Assembly: GCF_011927785.1 (NCBI RefSeq)
Contig: NZ_JAATJK010000001.1
Location: 3,286,001-3,350,000, forward strand
Length of the DNA stretch: 64,000 bases
DNA from: Micromonospora profundi
Lineage (GTDB): Bacteria > Actinomycetota > Actinomycetes > Mycobacteriales > Micromonosporaceae
Direction: 5' to 3'
A program made the position numbers and the translations under genes. Below the pieces are notes generated by a model. The model did no database searches. It was not told the DNA's origin and was given only the letters and a program-made list of their open reading frames with translations. Of the stretch, positions 1 to 8,575 are shown piece after piece; the stretch's first letter is position 1; each line of letters opens with the position of its first letter.

Positions 1-2
1 AC

Positions 3-410
3 TTCGGGCCGTGGGTCTTCTCGATCGACGCCGCGCAAGCGCTGATCGCGGCGTCGCCCCGCGCCACCCAGCCCCTGGACGTGCCGGCGTGGGCCGCCGC
101 GTACGGCCTCGCCTACCTCGGCAACGCGTGGGCAACCAGCCTCATCGGCCCGACCAGCACCGCCCTCAACCGGACCTACGCCATGACCACCGACCTGACC
201 CAGCCGCTGATCGTGGCGCAGATCAGCGTCAACAAAGCGCCGCCTGGCCCGCTGCTCATCGACGGGACCCACCGCCTCTACCGGGCCTGGCGCGAACACA
301 TACCGCGACTGCCGGCCTACGTGCTCACCGTTGAGGAAACCCGGCAGGTCCAGGACGACCTGCTCCTCGGACCAGGCGGAACCTCCGCCATCCCGCCGTC
401 GCACCCCTGA
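3..410 (+). CDS. Partial hypothetical protein with ParB-like C-terminal segment
   Basis: The reading frame is open from the first bases of the window, so the 5' end lies outside; the visible part is about 135 codons. The segment near residues 75-105 (reading LLIDGTHRLYRAW, then LPAYVLT) resembles the ParB/Srx-type pattern seen in small proteins of actinomycete integrative elements, in which a short D-G-x-H-R motif follows a hydrophobic strand. An internal ATG at 81 exists, but the frame reads on upstream as plausible protein (F-G-P-W-V-F-S), so I treat the gene as truncated. The neighbours are small mobile-element style genes on the same strand. No catalytic function can be assigned; the ParB-like call is a weak pattern match. 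Confidence that it is coding is good. Confidence 0.6.
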   Translation, partial: FGPWVFSIDAAQALIAASPRATQPLDVPAWAAAYGLAYLGNAWATSLIGPTSTALNRTYAMTTDLTQPLIVAQISVNKAPPGPLLIDGTHRLYRAWREHIPRLPAYVLTVEETRQVQDDLLLGPGGTSAIPPSHP

Positions 411-510
411 CAGCCTGACACAACCCGATCCCACCGCGTACGCCTCGGAAGCCACCCCAACGCCGGCGGCGGCCGAGGCGTACGCGCATTCACCCCTTGC
501 GGAGGAACCC

Positions 511-840
511 GTGACGCACACGCCACCGTGGCGCAGGGTCTGCGACTGCCGCTGCATCATCCATTACCGCCAGCCGCGCACCACCTACAACGAGTCCGGC
601 TGCGCCTGCACCATCACCTGCGCCACCCAGCCGATCACCTTGCTGACCAACCAGTGGGGCCGTTCGTTGTTCCTCGACCAGAGCAGCGGCCTCTGGCAGG
701 TCCCCGCCATGGCCAACGGCACCTGGGACTGGGACCGCGCCACCAAGATCGACACCCGGGCCGACGTCTACAGCGTCGGCCTCGTCATCGACCACCTGCT
801 CCGCCAAGCCGCCAATGTCCTCGACGCACTGCCCGACTAA
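511..840 (+). CDS. Small Cys-rich hypothetical protein
   Basis: A 109-aa protein beginning at GTG 511, chosen because GGAGGA sits at 501-506, 4 nt upstream of the start. The frame is open further upstream (ATG 331), but that would overlap the previous gene and has no ribosome-binding site. The N-terminus has a C-D-C-R-C cluster, followed by further cysteines around residues 29-35, which suggests metal binding or disulphides, although no known zinc-finger spacing is evident. The next (broken) gene also begins with an R-T-C-D-C-R-C stretch, so the two may share an N-terminal motif. Function unknown. It ends at TAA 838-840, just before a strong hairpin. Confidence 0.55.
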   Translation: MTHTPPWRRVCDCRCIIHYRQPRTTYNESGCACTITCATQPITLLTNQWGRSLFLDQSSGLWQVPAMANGTWDWDRATKIDTRADVYSVGLVIDHLLRQAANVLDALPD

Positions 841-856
841 CAGTGACCACTCAAGG

Positions 857-880
857 TGGGCCGCCCATGCGGGCGGCCCA
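857..880 (+). terminator. GC-rich hairpin between small genes
   Basis: A perfect 10-bp inverted repeat (TGGGCCGCCC / GGGCGGCCCA) with a 4-nt loop lies 17 nt after the stop of the preceding gene and is followed by CTTTCGTGCTT rather than a clean T-run. It can act as an intrinsic terminator or attenuator; termination is inferred from position. Confidence 0.45.
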
Positions 881-915
881 CGACCTTTCGTGCTTCACGA
901 ACAGAGGAGACATCT

Positions 916-1487
916 ATGCGCCGCACCGCCCGCGAGCGCACCTGCGACTGCCGCTGCCCGACGCTTACGCCACATGGACCGACGACGCCCAGCACCTCGT
1001 GGAGCAGTTGACCAAGGCCCTCACCGAGTGCGCCACCGACGCCCTCGACGCGCTTCCCGCCGGGTTCGCGCTACCCACCAACACCCCACCCGCCGTAGCG
1101 ACCGCCATCAGCTGGGCCGTGAACCCAACTCGGCACGCCCTACCACTTCGGCGGCACCTGCACCGACCCGCACTCCGGCGACCCCGACAACAATGCGACT
1201 GCTCTCGCTCGTGCAGTCGGCGTACCGGGCCGCCGGCATCCCCATCCCACGCGTCACCACCGACCAGGTCAACGCCGGAAAGCCGGCAGCTGACCCGACC
1301 CTCCAGCTGCCGGGCGACCTCGTGTTCATCCCCGGTAGCCGAGGCACCATGGCCAACCCCGCCACGTCGGCATGCTATTGGGCAGGAACTGATCATCCAG
1401 GCGCCACGAACCAGCGACACGGTCAAGATCTCGCGACTGAACAACTGGTTCGGCCAGATCGCCGCCATCAGGCGGGTTGGGCTGTAG
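916..1487 (+). pseudogene. NlpC/P60 cysteine peptidase, broken by several frameshifts
   Basis: ATG 916 follows AGAGGAGA and starts a frame that stops after 31 codons, but a coherent NlpC/P60 protein can be pieced together across frames. It reads AISWAVN, then QLGTPYHFGG in the next frame, then CDCSSLVQSAYRAAG (the catalytic Cys region), then PGDLVFIPG and finally ELIIQAPR to the stop at 1487. At least four single-base indels, mostly apparent deletions, are needed (near 1123, 1192, 1204 and 1358-1385), and the usual A-H-V-G-M catalytic His region falls at one of them. The family hydrolyses peptidoglycan stem peptides and in integrative elements is often part of the conjugation machinery. This copy is either decayed or carries clustered sequencing errors. 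The family call is fairly sure. Confidence 0.6.
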
Positions 1488-1626
1488 CAGCGTCGGAATC
1501 CCCACGGGCCAGGGCGATAGAGACAGCCCTGCACGCCGAATTGCCGATGACGTCGCTCGCCACATGCCCTGGCCTGGCCTGGCCTGGGGACGCTCCGGCA
1601 GATGAAACAGCCGAAATGAGTACGCC

Positions 1627-2256
1627 TCAGACCAGATCGCGCCAGAACTCGACGCTCGCCTTCGGCTCCCACGGGGCCTGGCCTGGGCCCACGCTACCGA
1701 ACTCCCGGTCGATGTAGTCGGCGAGATCCAACCCGTAGTAGATGATGTCGGTCTGCCACATCGAAAGCACCGGGTGGCCGAAAGCCCTCGGCTCACCAGG
1801 AAGATACCGGTGCCCATACACCGGCACCATCTTCGGAACCTGCGCCAGCATGTGCGTCGCTGTCGCCGATGCGGAGGCGGTGCCGCTTGGACGTGAACCC
1901 CAGCCGTCGTACCAGAAGCCGTTGTTCTCGACGTCGAACAGCACTCCTTCGCTGGGCCAGTCCAGCAGACCGCGCAGCATGTCGCGGTCCCCACTACGCC
2001 ATTCGGGCCATGGCTGCGGGTTTGCGTAGATCACGTCCGGCTCGCGTGGCTCGGGCCGAGTGTTCACCGGCAGCCCTGCGGACAGAAACGCCCGGTGGTC
2101 GGCGGCAAACTGGAACCCGAATTCTTGCTCAATCCGGTCAAGTTCCGAGTCGGTGAGTCCGGGGTCGATCGCGCAGACGGATCTGAGCCGTAGCCGTCGC
2201 ATCGCTTCCTGACCGAGACGGCGGCCATCGACACCCTGCTGATCAAGCCCTGCCAT
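1627..2256 (-). CDS. SMI1/KNR4 (SUKH) family protein
   Basis: A 209-aa protein from ATG 2256 (GTG 2259 is an equivalent alternative). Near residue 35 it carries the helical motif LTDSELDRIEQEFGF, followed by FAADHRAFLSAGLPVN, the signature start of the SMI1/KNR4 or SUKH fold. Later W-G, D-V-E-N-N-G-F-W and V-P-V-Y-G-H-R-Y motifs also fit the family. SUKH proteins are known as immunity proteins for contact-dependent or polymorphic nuclease toxins, and as stand-alone cytoplasmic proteins in actinomycetes. No toxin gene lies adjacent, so a specific partner cannot be named. It stands alone between the broken NlpC/P60 gene and a divergent methyltransferase. Confidence 0.75.
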   Translation of the reverse strand: MAGLDQQGVDGRRLGQEAMRRLRLRSVCAIDPGLTDSELDRIEQEFGFQFAADHRAFLSAGLPVNTRPEPREPDVIYANPQPWPEWRSGDRDMLRGLLDWPSEGVLFDVENNGFWYDGWGSRPSGTASASATATHMLAQVPKMVPVYGHRYLPGEPRAFGHPVLSMWQTDIIYYGLDLADYIDREFGSVGPGQAPWEPKASVEFWRDLV

Positions 2257-2437
2257 CACGACGCGAGACTCTACCTCGTCAACGTGTCACCGATCTGCGC
2301 CTTCGTCATCGCATCGACGCACTCACGTCGGCACGACCGCGCACCCTCGGGCCGAAGTGCCATTGCTGTGGGTAATGCTCGGTTCGGGCAAGCGGTCGTG
2401 GTCAGCAGGGATCGGATGCGCCTGACAGCATCGTCGG

Positions 2438-3076
2438 GTGGCCGAGACAACGGACTGGCACGACTGGCATTCGCCGTACGCCGACGACGCGTCAGCGTTG
2501 TCACGGCGACTACGGATCGTGCAGCGCCACATCGACGACTGGCTGGACCAGCGGCCAGAGCCCACGCTACGAGTCGTCAGCGTGTGCGCGGGTCAGGGCC
2601 ACGACCTCATCGGCGTGTTGACCGGCCGCTCGGACGCCGACCGGGTGCAGGCCGAACTGATCGAAAAGGACTCACGTAACGCCGCAGCCGCACGCAAGCG
2701 CGCCGCCGCGGCCGGTCTCGGCGGTATCACCGTCCGGTGTGCCGACGCCGGCGACTTCGCCGCGTACCGTACCGCCGTCCCGGCCGATCTGGTGCTCCTC
2801 GCCGGCGTGCTGGGCAACATCAGCGACCAGGACGCCCGAGCGACGATCACCTCACTGCCGAGGCTGTGCGCGCCAGGAGCCGCGGTGATCTGGACCCGGA
2901 CACGTAGGCCTCCGGACCTGACCCCGGCGGTGCGGCGCTGGTTCGCCGGCGTGGAGTTCACCGAGCAGGCCTTCGATGCGCCGCCCGGCGGACTGTTCTC
3001 AGTGGGCGTGCACCTGTTCCGCGGCCGACCCGACAGCCCGCCCCCGAGCGGCCGGATCTTCACCTTCACACGATAA
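2438..3076 (+). CDS. Class I SAM-dependent methyltransferase
   Basis: A 212-aa protein from GTG 2438. Around residues 45-60 it has a glycine-containing motif I (VVSVCAGQGHDLIGVL) typical of the Rossmann SAM-binding loop, an acidic residue ending strand 2 (AELIEKD), and ADAGDFAAYR followed by ADLVLLAGVLGNI as motifs II-IV. The substrate is unknown; the compact size without an extra recognition domain suggests a small molecule or a protein. Similar stand-alone methyltransferases are common in actinomycete genomic islands. It is transcribed alone, with about 180 bp of non-coding DNA upstream shared with the SUKH gene. Confidence 0.8.
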   Translation: MAETTDWHDWHSPYADDASALSRRLRIVQRHIDDWLDQRPEPTLRVVSVCAGQGHDLIGVLTGRSDADRVQAELIEKDSRNAAAARKRAAAAGLGGITVRCADAGDFAAYRTAVPADLVLLAGVLGNISDQDARATITSLPRLCAPGAAVIWTRTRRPPDLTPAVRRWFAGVEFTEQAFDAPPGGLFSVGVHLFRGRPDSPPPSGRIFTFTR

Positions 3077-3239
3077 GAATTATCCGCCGCCGAGACTGCC
3101 GGTAGCGGTAGTCAGAGCAGCGACGTAGCAATGTCCGCGGCAGATCAGCGCATGCGGGACCGCTAGCACACGCTTTTCTGATGGCCGAGCCGGCCGGGCA
3201 ACGACAACGCTGAGGGCCGTTAACCAGAATGTTGGACAC

Positions 3240-4028
3240 GTGGCTCGCCACGACCACCCCGCAACCACGATTGGCGAGGAGCAGACCATCGACAACTCCG
3301 ACACGATCTCCCTGTGGCGGCCCACTGGGCAGGCCGAACGTGACCTCGTGGCGGCGTCGGGGTGGCGGGCTTGGCCACCACGCCTGGCGGATCAGCCGAT
3401 CTTCTACCCGGTCCTGAACCGCTGGTATGCCACGAAGATCGCCCGGGAGTGGAACGTCCCGGCCGGGGGTGTCGGCTACGTAACCCGGTTTGACGTCGAG
3501 CGGTCGTACCTGGACCGTTACGAGGTTCACCAGGCCGGTGGCCGCGACGTGCTGGAGTACTGGATCCCCGCCGAGGAGCTTGCCGACCTCAACGCCCACA
3601 TCGTCGGCGCCATCATCGAGGAATCCGAGTACCGCGGCCCAGTGAACGACCACGAGTTCGCCCGCGCCGACAAGGCCCTGGGCCGGTCTCTGCCGGCCGC
3701 TTGGCGCACCTACCTCCAAGGTGAGTCGTGGTTCCGGCGAGGGTGGATGTCCAGCGGAGCCTACGTGTGGCTCAACTCGCCACGCGAAATGCTCGACGTG
3801 CATGACGCATGGGACCACGCCACCGATGAGCATCCCGGCATCGCGATCATCGGCGGTGACGGCTCACGCGAACAGCTTGTGCTCGACCTGCGCAGCGACC
3901 CTGCGCCGGTGCTACTGACCGACATCACCAGCAGCGGCTGGGAAGATGCGATTCGGCAAGCCGACGATGTCAGCCAGCTCATCGACCGCATCGAGGCAGG
4001 CACCTTCGAATTCACCATCGAGGACTAG
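3240..4028 (+). CDS. ADP-ribosylation/crystallin J1-like domain fused to SMI1/KNR4 domain
   Basis: A 262-aa protein; GTG 3240 gives the longest frame, but no good ribosome-binding site is visible, so the start may be slightly downstream. Residues about 25-130 (LWRPTG, then PPRLADQPIFYPVLN, YATKIAREWN, GYVTRFDV and YWIPAEEL) match the family annotated as ADP-ribosylation/crystallin J1, which is widespread in actinomycete mobile elements. Residues about 135-262 match the SMI1/KNR4 fold (FARADKALGRSLPAAWRTYL, GAYVWLNSPREM, IAIIGGDGSREQ). The fusion suggests an immunity or regulatory protein whose N-terminal part may act on or bind ADP-ribose; that role is inferred. It is the second SUKH protein within 2.5 kb. 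Confidence 0.7.
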   Translation: MARHDHPATTIGEEQTIDNSDTISLWRPTGQAERDLVAASGWRAWPPRLADQPIFYPVLNRWYATKIAREWNVPAGGVGYVTRFDVERSYLDRYEVHQAGGRDVLEYWIPAEELADLNAHIVGAIIEESEYRGPVNDHEFARADKALGRSLPAAWRTYLQGESWFRRGWMSSGAYVWLNSPREMLDVHDAWDHATDEHPGIAIIGGDGSREQLVLDLRSDPAPVLLTDITSSGWEDAIRQADDVSQLIDRIEAGTFEFTIED

Positions 4029-4196
4029 CGGACATCGGCGGGCATAATCGACCGCGTACCTCGCGGCTCCGCGCATCACTGATGCGGTGGCAGCACCGTT
4101 TGAGTCGACGCAGGCGCCGGGGAGCCCGGTCATGATGAGCGGACTCCTGCAAGCAGCCCCGACGCGCAGCCATACAGCGAGTGATCGGTGCCTTCG

Positions 4197-5114
4197 TCAG
4201 TTGTCCGTCGGAGGTTCTTCAGCGGCTTCGGCAAGGTAGCCGCAGAGCTGTGGGTCGCATCCGGCCTTGTGGTCTCGGCTCCAGAGGTAGGCGTCTCGCT
4301 GCGTGACACGAGCGAGGTGAACCAGTCGCAGTTGTTCCCGTCGGGTCAGGGTCGAGGGCAGTGCGGTGAAGGTTTCGGGGAGCACGGCGATCATGCTGCT
4401 GACCTGATCGCCGTCGTACATCCGCAGCAGTGCGGTGCACTGCCACCAGCGGATCGCGCCGCCGTGACTGTCTCGGTTGCCCGGCCAGTAGTAGTTTGCC
4501 GGGTCCGGGACCAGGTAGTGGACGCCATCGAGGTCCAGGTGGGCCCGGAGCCATGGTCCGCCTGCGCCGAGGCCGAGTCGGAGCCGTCCGGCCTCTTCGT
4601 ACAGGGCGCAGACCGCGTCGGTGTCGAGAGCTTTGAGAGCACGTGCTTCCGCAGGCAGCGGCTGACGTCCGGCCGGGGCTCTAACCGGCCAGCGTCGCAG
4701 TAGAACGCTGACCCGTTGCCGCAGCGTCATCGGCAACGGACCCTTGCCACGAATCGGCAGTGGCGGTGGTGGCGTCCACCGACGGCCGCCCTGCTCGATG
4801 TGGCGCAGCATCCATGCGCGCCCCTGCGAGCCAGTGGTGTTCCAAGTCCAGCTCATTGGCCGCGTGGCCATCGCCTGCTGGAGACTGCTGCCGGAGGTTC
4901 CTCTGCGCGACGGCCGCCAGGACCGTGGCCGAGCGATCCCCGGCATGTTGTGGCACAGATCGGCCAGAAACCTGATGCGCTCCAGATCCTCATCGAGGGA
5001 GCTGTCCGCCGACCTGCGCCGGGCGTCTCCGGCCAGATAACGAATCTCCGTGAACGCCCTGGCCGCCAACAATGCGGCTACGTCCCGATCGAGCCTGACA
5101 TCCCGGCGCTTCAC
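4197..5114 (-). CDS. Conserved hypothetical protein of actinomycete integrative elements
   Basis: A 305-aa protein starting at GTG 5114, chosen because this start overlaps the stop of the small gene upstream by 4 nt (GTGA), a sign of translational coupling. The C-terminal 160 residues are rich in W, Y and D patches (GGPWLRAHLDLDGVHYLVPDP, NYYWPG, WWQCTALLRMYDGDQVSS) and end with YLWSRDHKAGCDPQLCGY, a pattern I associate with uncharacterised proteins in actinomycete integrative elements. A low-complexity linker of Pro and Arg around residues 110-135 separates the N-terminal helical part from this domain. No enzyme motif is recognised. No frameshift is needed. Confidence 0.6.
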   Translation of the reverse strand: MKRRDVRLDRDVAALLAARAFTEIRYLAGDARRRSADSSLDEDLERIRFLADLCHNMPGIARPRSWRPSRRGTSGSSLQQAMATRPMSWTWNTTGSQGRAWMLRHIEQGGRRWTPPPPLPIRGKGPLPMTLRQRVSVLLRRWPVRAPAGRQPLPAEARALKALDTDAVCALYEEAGRLRLGLGAGGPWLRAHLDLDGVHYLVPDPANYYWPGNRDSHGGAIRWWQCTALLRMYDGDQVSSMIAVLPETFTALPSTLTRREQLRLVHLARVTQRDAYLWSRDHKAGCDPQLCGYLAEAAEEPPTDN

Positions 5115-5269
5115 ACCGCCTCACCAGTACCGCAATGACCGGTGCGATCCAGGGCCCGGCAGACCCACTTCTCCGCCTGATCAAGACCCTCGTCGAGCCG
5201 GATCCATCTCGCGCCGAGTGCCCCGGCGACAAGGACCACGGCGGTGCCGTACTGGAACGCGAGCCGCAT
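5111..5269 (-). CDS. Small hypothetical protein, translationally coupled
   Basis: A 52-aa frame from ATG 5269-5267 to TGA 5113-5111; its stop overlaps the GTG start of the next gene (GTGA). The N-terminal 16 residues are hydrophobic (FQYGTAVVLVAGALGARW), followed by a charged helix (LDEGLDQAEKWVCRALDRTG). It could be a small membrane-anchored peptide. There is no clear ribosome-binding site. The exact overlap with a downstream gene is the main reason to call it real. Confidence 0.45.
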   Translation of the reverse strand: MRLAFQYGTAVVLVAGALGARWIRLDEGLDQAEKWVCRALDRTGHCGTGEAV

Positions 5270-5689
5270 GCGCCCATGATGCCAGCGGCGTACTCAATTC
5301 AGACGCTGTCTCCTGTCATCGAGGGCCAGATGCGTTCCGTCGCCCGTTTCTCCGAGGTGCTGATGAAGTGCCGGGACGTGCGCAGCGCCAGCGACCAAAA
5401 TGATCTGAGCGGCATGAAGGCTCCGGCTGCGAGGCGACCGGTGCTGCGGAGATCGATCGCGGCGGCCGTCGCATGACACAGGCCAACGAGGACAAACACT
5501 TCCGGCTGGCCTCAGCGCGGAGGTGGTCAGGCCGAGCTGGTCCGACCCGGCAGCAAGAGGGCGGCGGCCCGCGCGGTGGCGGTTTCCGCCGGTTTACGGG
5601 GGCGTGCCGATGCGCGGGCGTACGAGGTGCAGCGAACGGACCGGGCGGGCGGCGTTGAAACGTGCGCGGGGCGGTCTGGCGGGAGAGGG
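5270..5689. other. Stretch without a supported gene
   Basis: About 420 bp upstream of the small coupled gene and downstream of the LysM-BTAD gene. Frames in it are Arg/Pro-rich shadows without ribosome-binding sites or recognisable motifs. It probably holds the promoter of the two-gene unit that reads leftwards. Confidence 0.4.
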
Positions 5690-8521
5690 TCAGTTCTCGT
5701 CCGGGCTGTTTCGCAGCTGGGTGGCGAGTGCGATGGTGTCGTCGTGCGGTTCGGCATCGAGGTCGGCGAGGGCTTTGGTCAGGGCGCGTAGCAGGGTGCG
5801 GATGCCGTCGGCGTCGCCGAGGGCGTGTCGGGCGTGCATCGCCTTGGTGTAGAGGGCTTCGTTGTAGTGGTCGAGTCCGATGGCTTTGGCGAGTAGGTCG
5901 GATGCGGCCTGCGGGTTGCTGTCGAGGAGGTCGTCGGCGAGCAGGAGGTGGGCTTCGGTGCCCCAGCGGCGGACTGTTTCGCGGTGGGGTTGCAGCCATT
6001 CGTAGTCGTGGCCGTCGGCGAGGGGCGCGGTGTAGAGGTCGCAGGCGGCGGTGAGGAGTTCGCGGCGGCGCGGTCCGGTGGCGATGGTGGCGCTGCGCAT
6101 CAGGTCGCGCAGGGTCCACACGTCGACGTCGACGGTCGCAGGGTCGAGTAGGTACCGTCCTGCGGACTTGATGACGTAGGCGTTCTTCGTCGCGGCGGTT
6201 CCGGCGCGGCCGAGGACGTGCCGCAGGTTCGAGGCGTTGGTGTGGACGCGTTGGTCGGCTTGGCTGATGCGGGCGTCGGGTTCAAGGTATTCACCGATGT
6301 CGCGGGTGCTGGCTCCGTCGGGGTGCACGGCGAGGTAGACCGCGAGTTCCAGGGCTTTGGCTCGCAGCGGTCGGCCTTCTGCGGTGATGCCTTCGATGCG
6401 CGGGGTGCCGAGCACGCGCAGCCGCGCCCGCCCTGACAGGGCGTCGGCGGCGGGTTTGACGACGGTCGGGGTAGCCGGATCCGTGGCAGGGGCCATGGTC
6501 TCGGTGCGGCTCGCGTGTAGGGGCACGATCGTGACCGGTAGGGCGGGTGAGGTGCTGGCGGGCGGTTCGCCGGTCTGCGCCTCGCGGAGCGTGGTCAGGA
6601 TCTGGAGGGCGGCGGCCGGTTCGAGTACGGGCAGGCGCGGTGGCACTGGTTCGGCGTGCTGCCCGGAGATGAGCGTGGTGTGTCCGTCCGGGGTGACCTC
6701 GACGGTGGGTCCGTGGGCCCATTCACCGAGTAGCAGCGCGGACACGTGCAGGCCTTCGCCCAGGGCGAGGGCGACTTTGGCGCGCATGCAGGCACTGGCT
6801 GACGGGGTTCCGGTGACGAGTACGACCGGCGGTAGCGCTTCCTCATCGGGCGCTGTCCGCCGCAACTCGTCCAGGTCGGTCAGGGCGTGCTCATCGAGGA
6901 TGCGGCTGCGATGCAGCAGCCGGGACTCGATGACGGTGAGCGCGTCGTTGACGCTGTCGGTGACGTGCAGGCGCGGCCATGGGTTGAGGGTCACCGCGTC
7001 CGGTCCGAGCAGCGTGGCCAGGGTAGCGGTGTCGATGACGACCTCGCCGCGGGCGTTGGGGTGGTGCGGGCCGCCGGAGGCCAGCACGGCGACGAGGGCG
7101 GCGCGGGCGGCGGCGTGGGCGCCGTCTCCGACGATTCCGGTTCCGCCGCCCGGCAGTAACCCGAGGTCGGGTACGAGGGCGGGCGGCGGGCTGTCGTCGC
7201 TGCTCGTATCCGAAGGCTCGGGATCATGGGCGGCCACAGCGCGGCGGACCTGGACGACGGTCGGGGGCAGTTCGGTGGGCCGGTCATCGTCAGGCTCGCC
7301 GTTGTATCGACGGCGGCGTTGGAGCCAGAGCATCGCGGCGGCGGCGCTGATGGCGGCGGCGAGCGACCAAGGCAGCCAATCGGAGTCCGACAGATCCACA
7401 CCCTGGTCTTCTGTGGCCGTAGGACTGTTCGTTGCGGGCGGCGACGTGGCGGGGTTGGAGACCCCTGACGATGGCGCGGGCGACGAAACGGATCCGCTTG
7501 GGGCTGCGGACGGCGTGGTGGTGGGAGTGCCGGCTGATGGCGAGGGCGCGGGTGGCGGCACGGCGGGATCGGGCGGGATCGGTGCGGCGCTCGGTGACGA
7601 GGGTGGTGTTGCAGGCCGGTCCGACCGGGGGTTGGGGGGCGTTGCGGGTGTGGCGGCGTGTGGTGGGCGGGCGTCGGTAGGGAGGCGAAGCTCCCAGCCG
7701 GGGTAGATGAGGTCGCAGTCGCGCAGGACACCGCCGACTGGGAAGTGGCGGTGCTTGTTCAGGCGGCAGACCTCCGGCCACCGGCCCGCGTCGCCGAGCC
7801 ACTCCTTGGCGACCTTGGACAAGGTGTCGTGTCGCTCGACGGTGTAGAGGTAGCGCTGGTCGGCGACGTGGATGATGGCGGGTCCACGGGCTGCGGCTTG
7901 GCGGGGAACTTCGGCGCGCTCGGTCGCGGATGTCGACGGCCGATCCGGAAGCGCCGCCGCGTGTAGGGAGCCGGCGGGGGTGACGGCGAGCGCGGCGGTG
8001 CCGGCCAGACCGAACACGAGCCGGTGCAACGGGGCCGGCAGCCTGAGTAGGGGAATACGCCACCGGGTCACCGCCGCGAGGATCTCGGCGAGCAGGAGCA
8101 GTGCGAACACGCCCCACAGCAGCCACATCGCCCAGAGGGCCGCACCGATGAGGAAGTCCGGGGTGAACCGTCCACTGGAGCGCGCGAACCAGTCGGGGAT
8201 CTGCGACCAGGCCGGCAGCCGGCGCAGCGGGTCCCCACCCGCGGTCCACAGCAGCACCGGAACGGCGACCAGGAAGAAGCCGGCGCCGATGACGCCGCGA
8301 ACAGCCCCGCCGAGGGACGGTCTCGCACGTCGCGGCGAATCTGAGGGGATGCGGACGGTAGCTCGTGCACCGTACTCGGCGAGTTTGTCGTCTCTGCCCC
8401 GGCGCGTCTGCGGCACCTGTCCCCCCGGCGGTTGATCCTCGATCTTTTCGGATACACGAGGGTGAGTGTCTCTGGCTATCCCACCGAGAAGGATTCTCAC
8501 CATCCGCGTACAACGAGTCAC
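5690..8521 (-). CDS. Membrane-anchored LysM protein with bacterial transcriptional activator (BTAD) domain
   Basis: A 943-aa protein. Predicted membrane segments lie near residues 76-94, 122-150 and 165-185. A LysM domain at about 222-281 (YTVERHDTLSKVAKEWLGD, then IYPGWELRLP) should bind peptidoglycan outside the membrane. A Pro/Ser/Thr-rich linker (about 285-375) and a fourth membrane segment at about 390-408 before R-R-R-R-Y follow. The C-terminal 240 residues are a SARP-like winged helix plus BTAD/TPR module (LRVLGTPRIEG, LELAVYLAVHPDGAS, RVHTNASNLRHVLGR). This layout suggests a wall-sensing regulator with its DNA-binding part inside the cell. Starts at GTG 8521 or ATG 8503 are possible. 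It is divergent from an Hsp70-like gene, and both 5' ends lie within about 60 bp, so the promoters must overlap. Confidence 0.8.
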   Translation of the reverse strand: MTRCTRMVRILLGGIARDTHPRVSEKIEDQPPGGQVPQTRRGRDDKLAEYGARATVRIPSDSPRRARPSLGGAVRGVIGAGFFLVAVPVLLWTAGGDPLRRLPAWSQIPDWFARSSGRFTPDFLIGAALWAMWLLWGVFALLLLAEILAAVTRWRIPLLRLPAPLHRLVFGLAGTAALAVTPAGSLHAAALPDRPSTSATERAEVPRQAAARGPAIIHVADQRYLYTVERHDTLSKVAKEWLGDAGRWPEVCRLNKHRHFPVGGVLRDCDLIYPGWELRLPTDARPPHAATPATPPNPRSDRPATPPSSPSAAPIPPDPAVPPPAPSPSAGTPTTTPSAAPSGSVSSPAPSSGVSNPATSPPATNSPTATEDQGVDLSDSDWLPWSLAAAISAAAAMLWLQRRRRYNGEPDDDRPTELPPTVVQVRRAVAAHDPEPSDTSSDDSPPPALVPDLGLLPGGGTGIVGDGAHAAARAALVAVLASGGPHHPNARGEVVIDTATLATLLGPDAVTLNPWPRLHVTDSVNDALTVIESRLLHRSRILDEHALTDLDELRRTAPDEEALPPVVLVTGTPSASACMRAKVALALGEGLHVSALLLGEWAHGPTVEVTPDGHTTLISGQHAEPVPPRLPVLEPAAALQILTTLREAQTGEPPASTSPALPVTIVPLHASRTETMAPATDPATPTVVKPAADALSGRARLRVLGTPRIEGITAEGRPLRAKALELAVYLAVHPDGASTRDIGEYLEPDARISQADQRVHTNASNLRHVLGRAGTAATKNAYVIKSAGRYLLDPATVDVDVWTLRDLMRSATIATGPRRRELLTAACDLYTAPLADGHDYEWLQPHRETVRRWGTEAHLLLADDLLDSNPQAASDLLAKAIGLDHYNEALYTKAMHARHALGDADGIRTLLRALTKALADLDAEPHDDTIALATQLRNSPDEN

Positions 8522-8575
8522 GTTCTGCGGATCATGGTTGACACCCGGTTGCCCTCACCGGCGAGACTGCCCCTC

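Noticed and set aside
6357..7706. A 449-codon plus-strand frame inside the LysM-BTAD gene
   Set aside because: It is antisense to a gene with clear LysM and BTAD domains and has a Gly/Ser/Arg-rich composition typical of high-GC shadows; no ribosome-binding site or motif.
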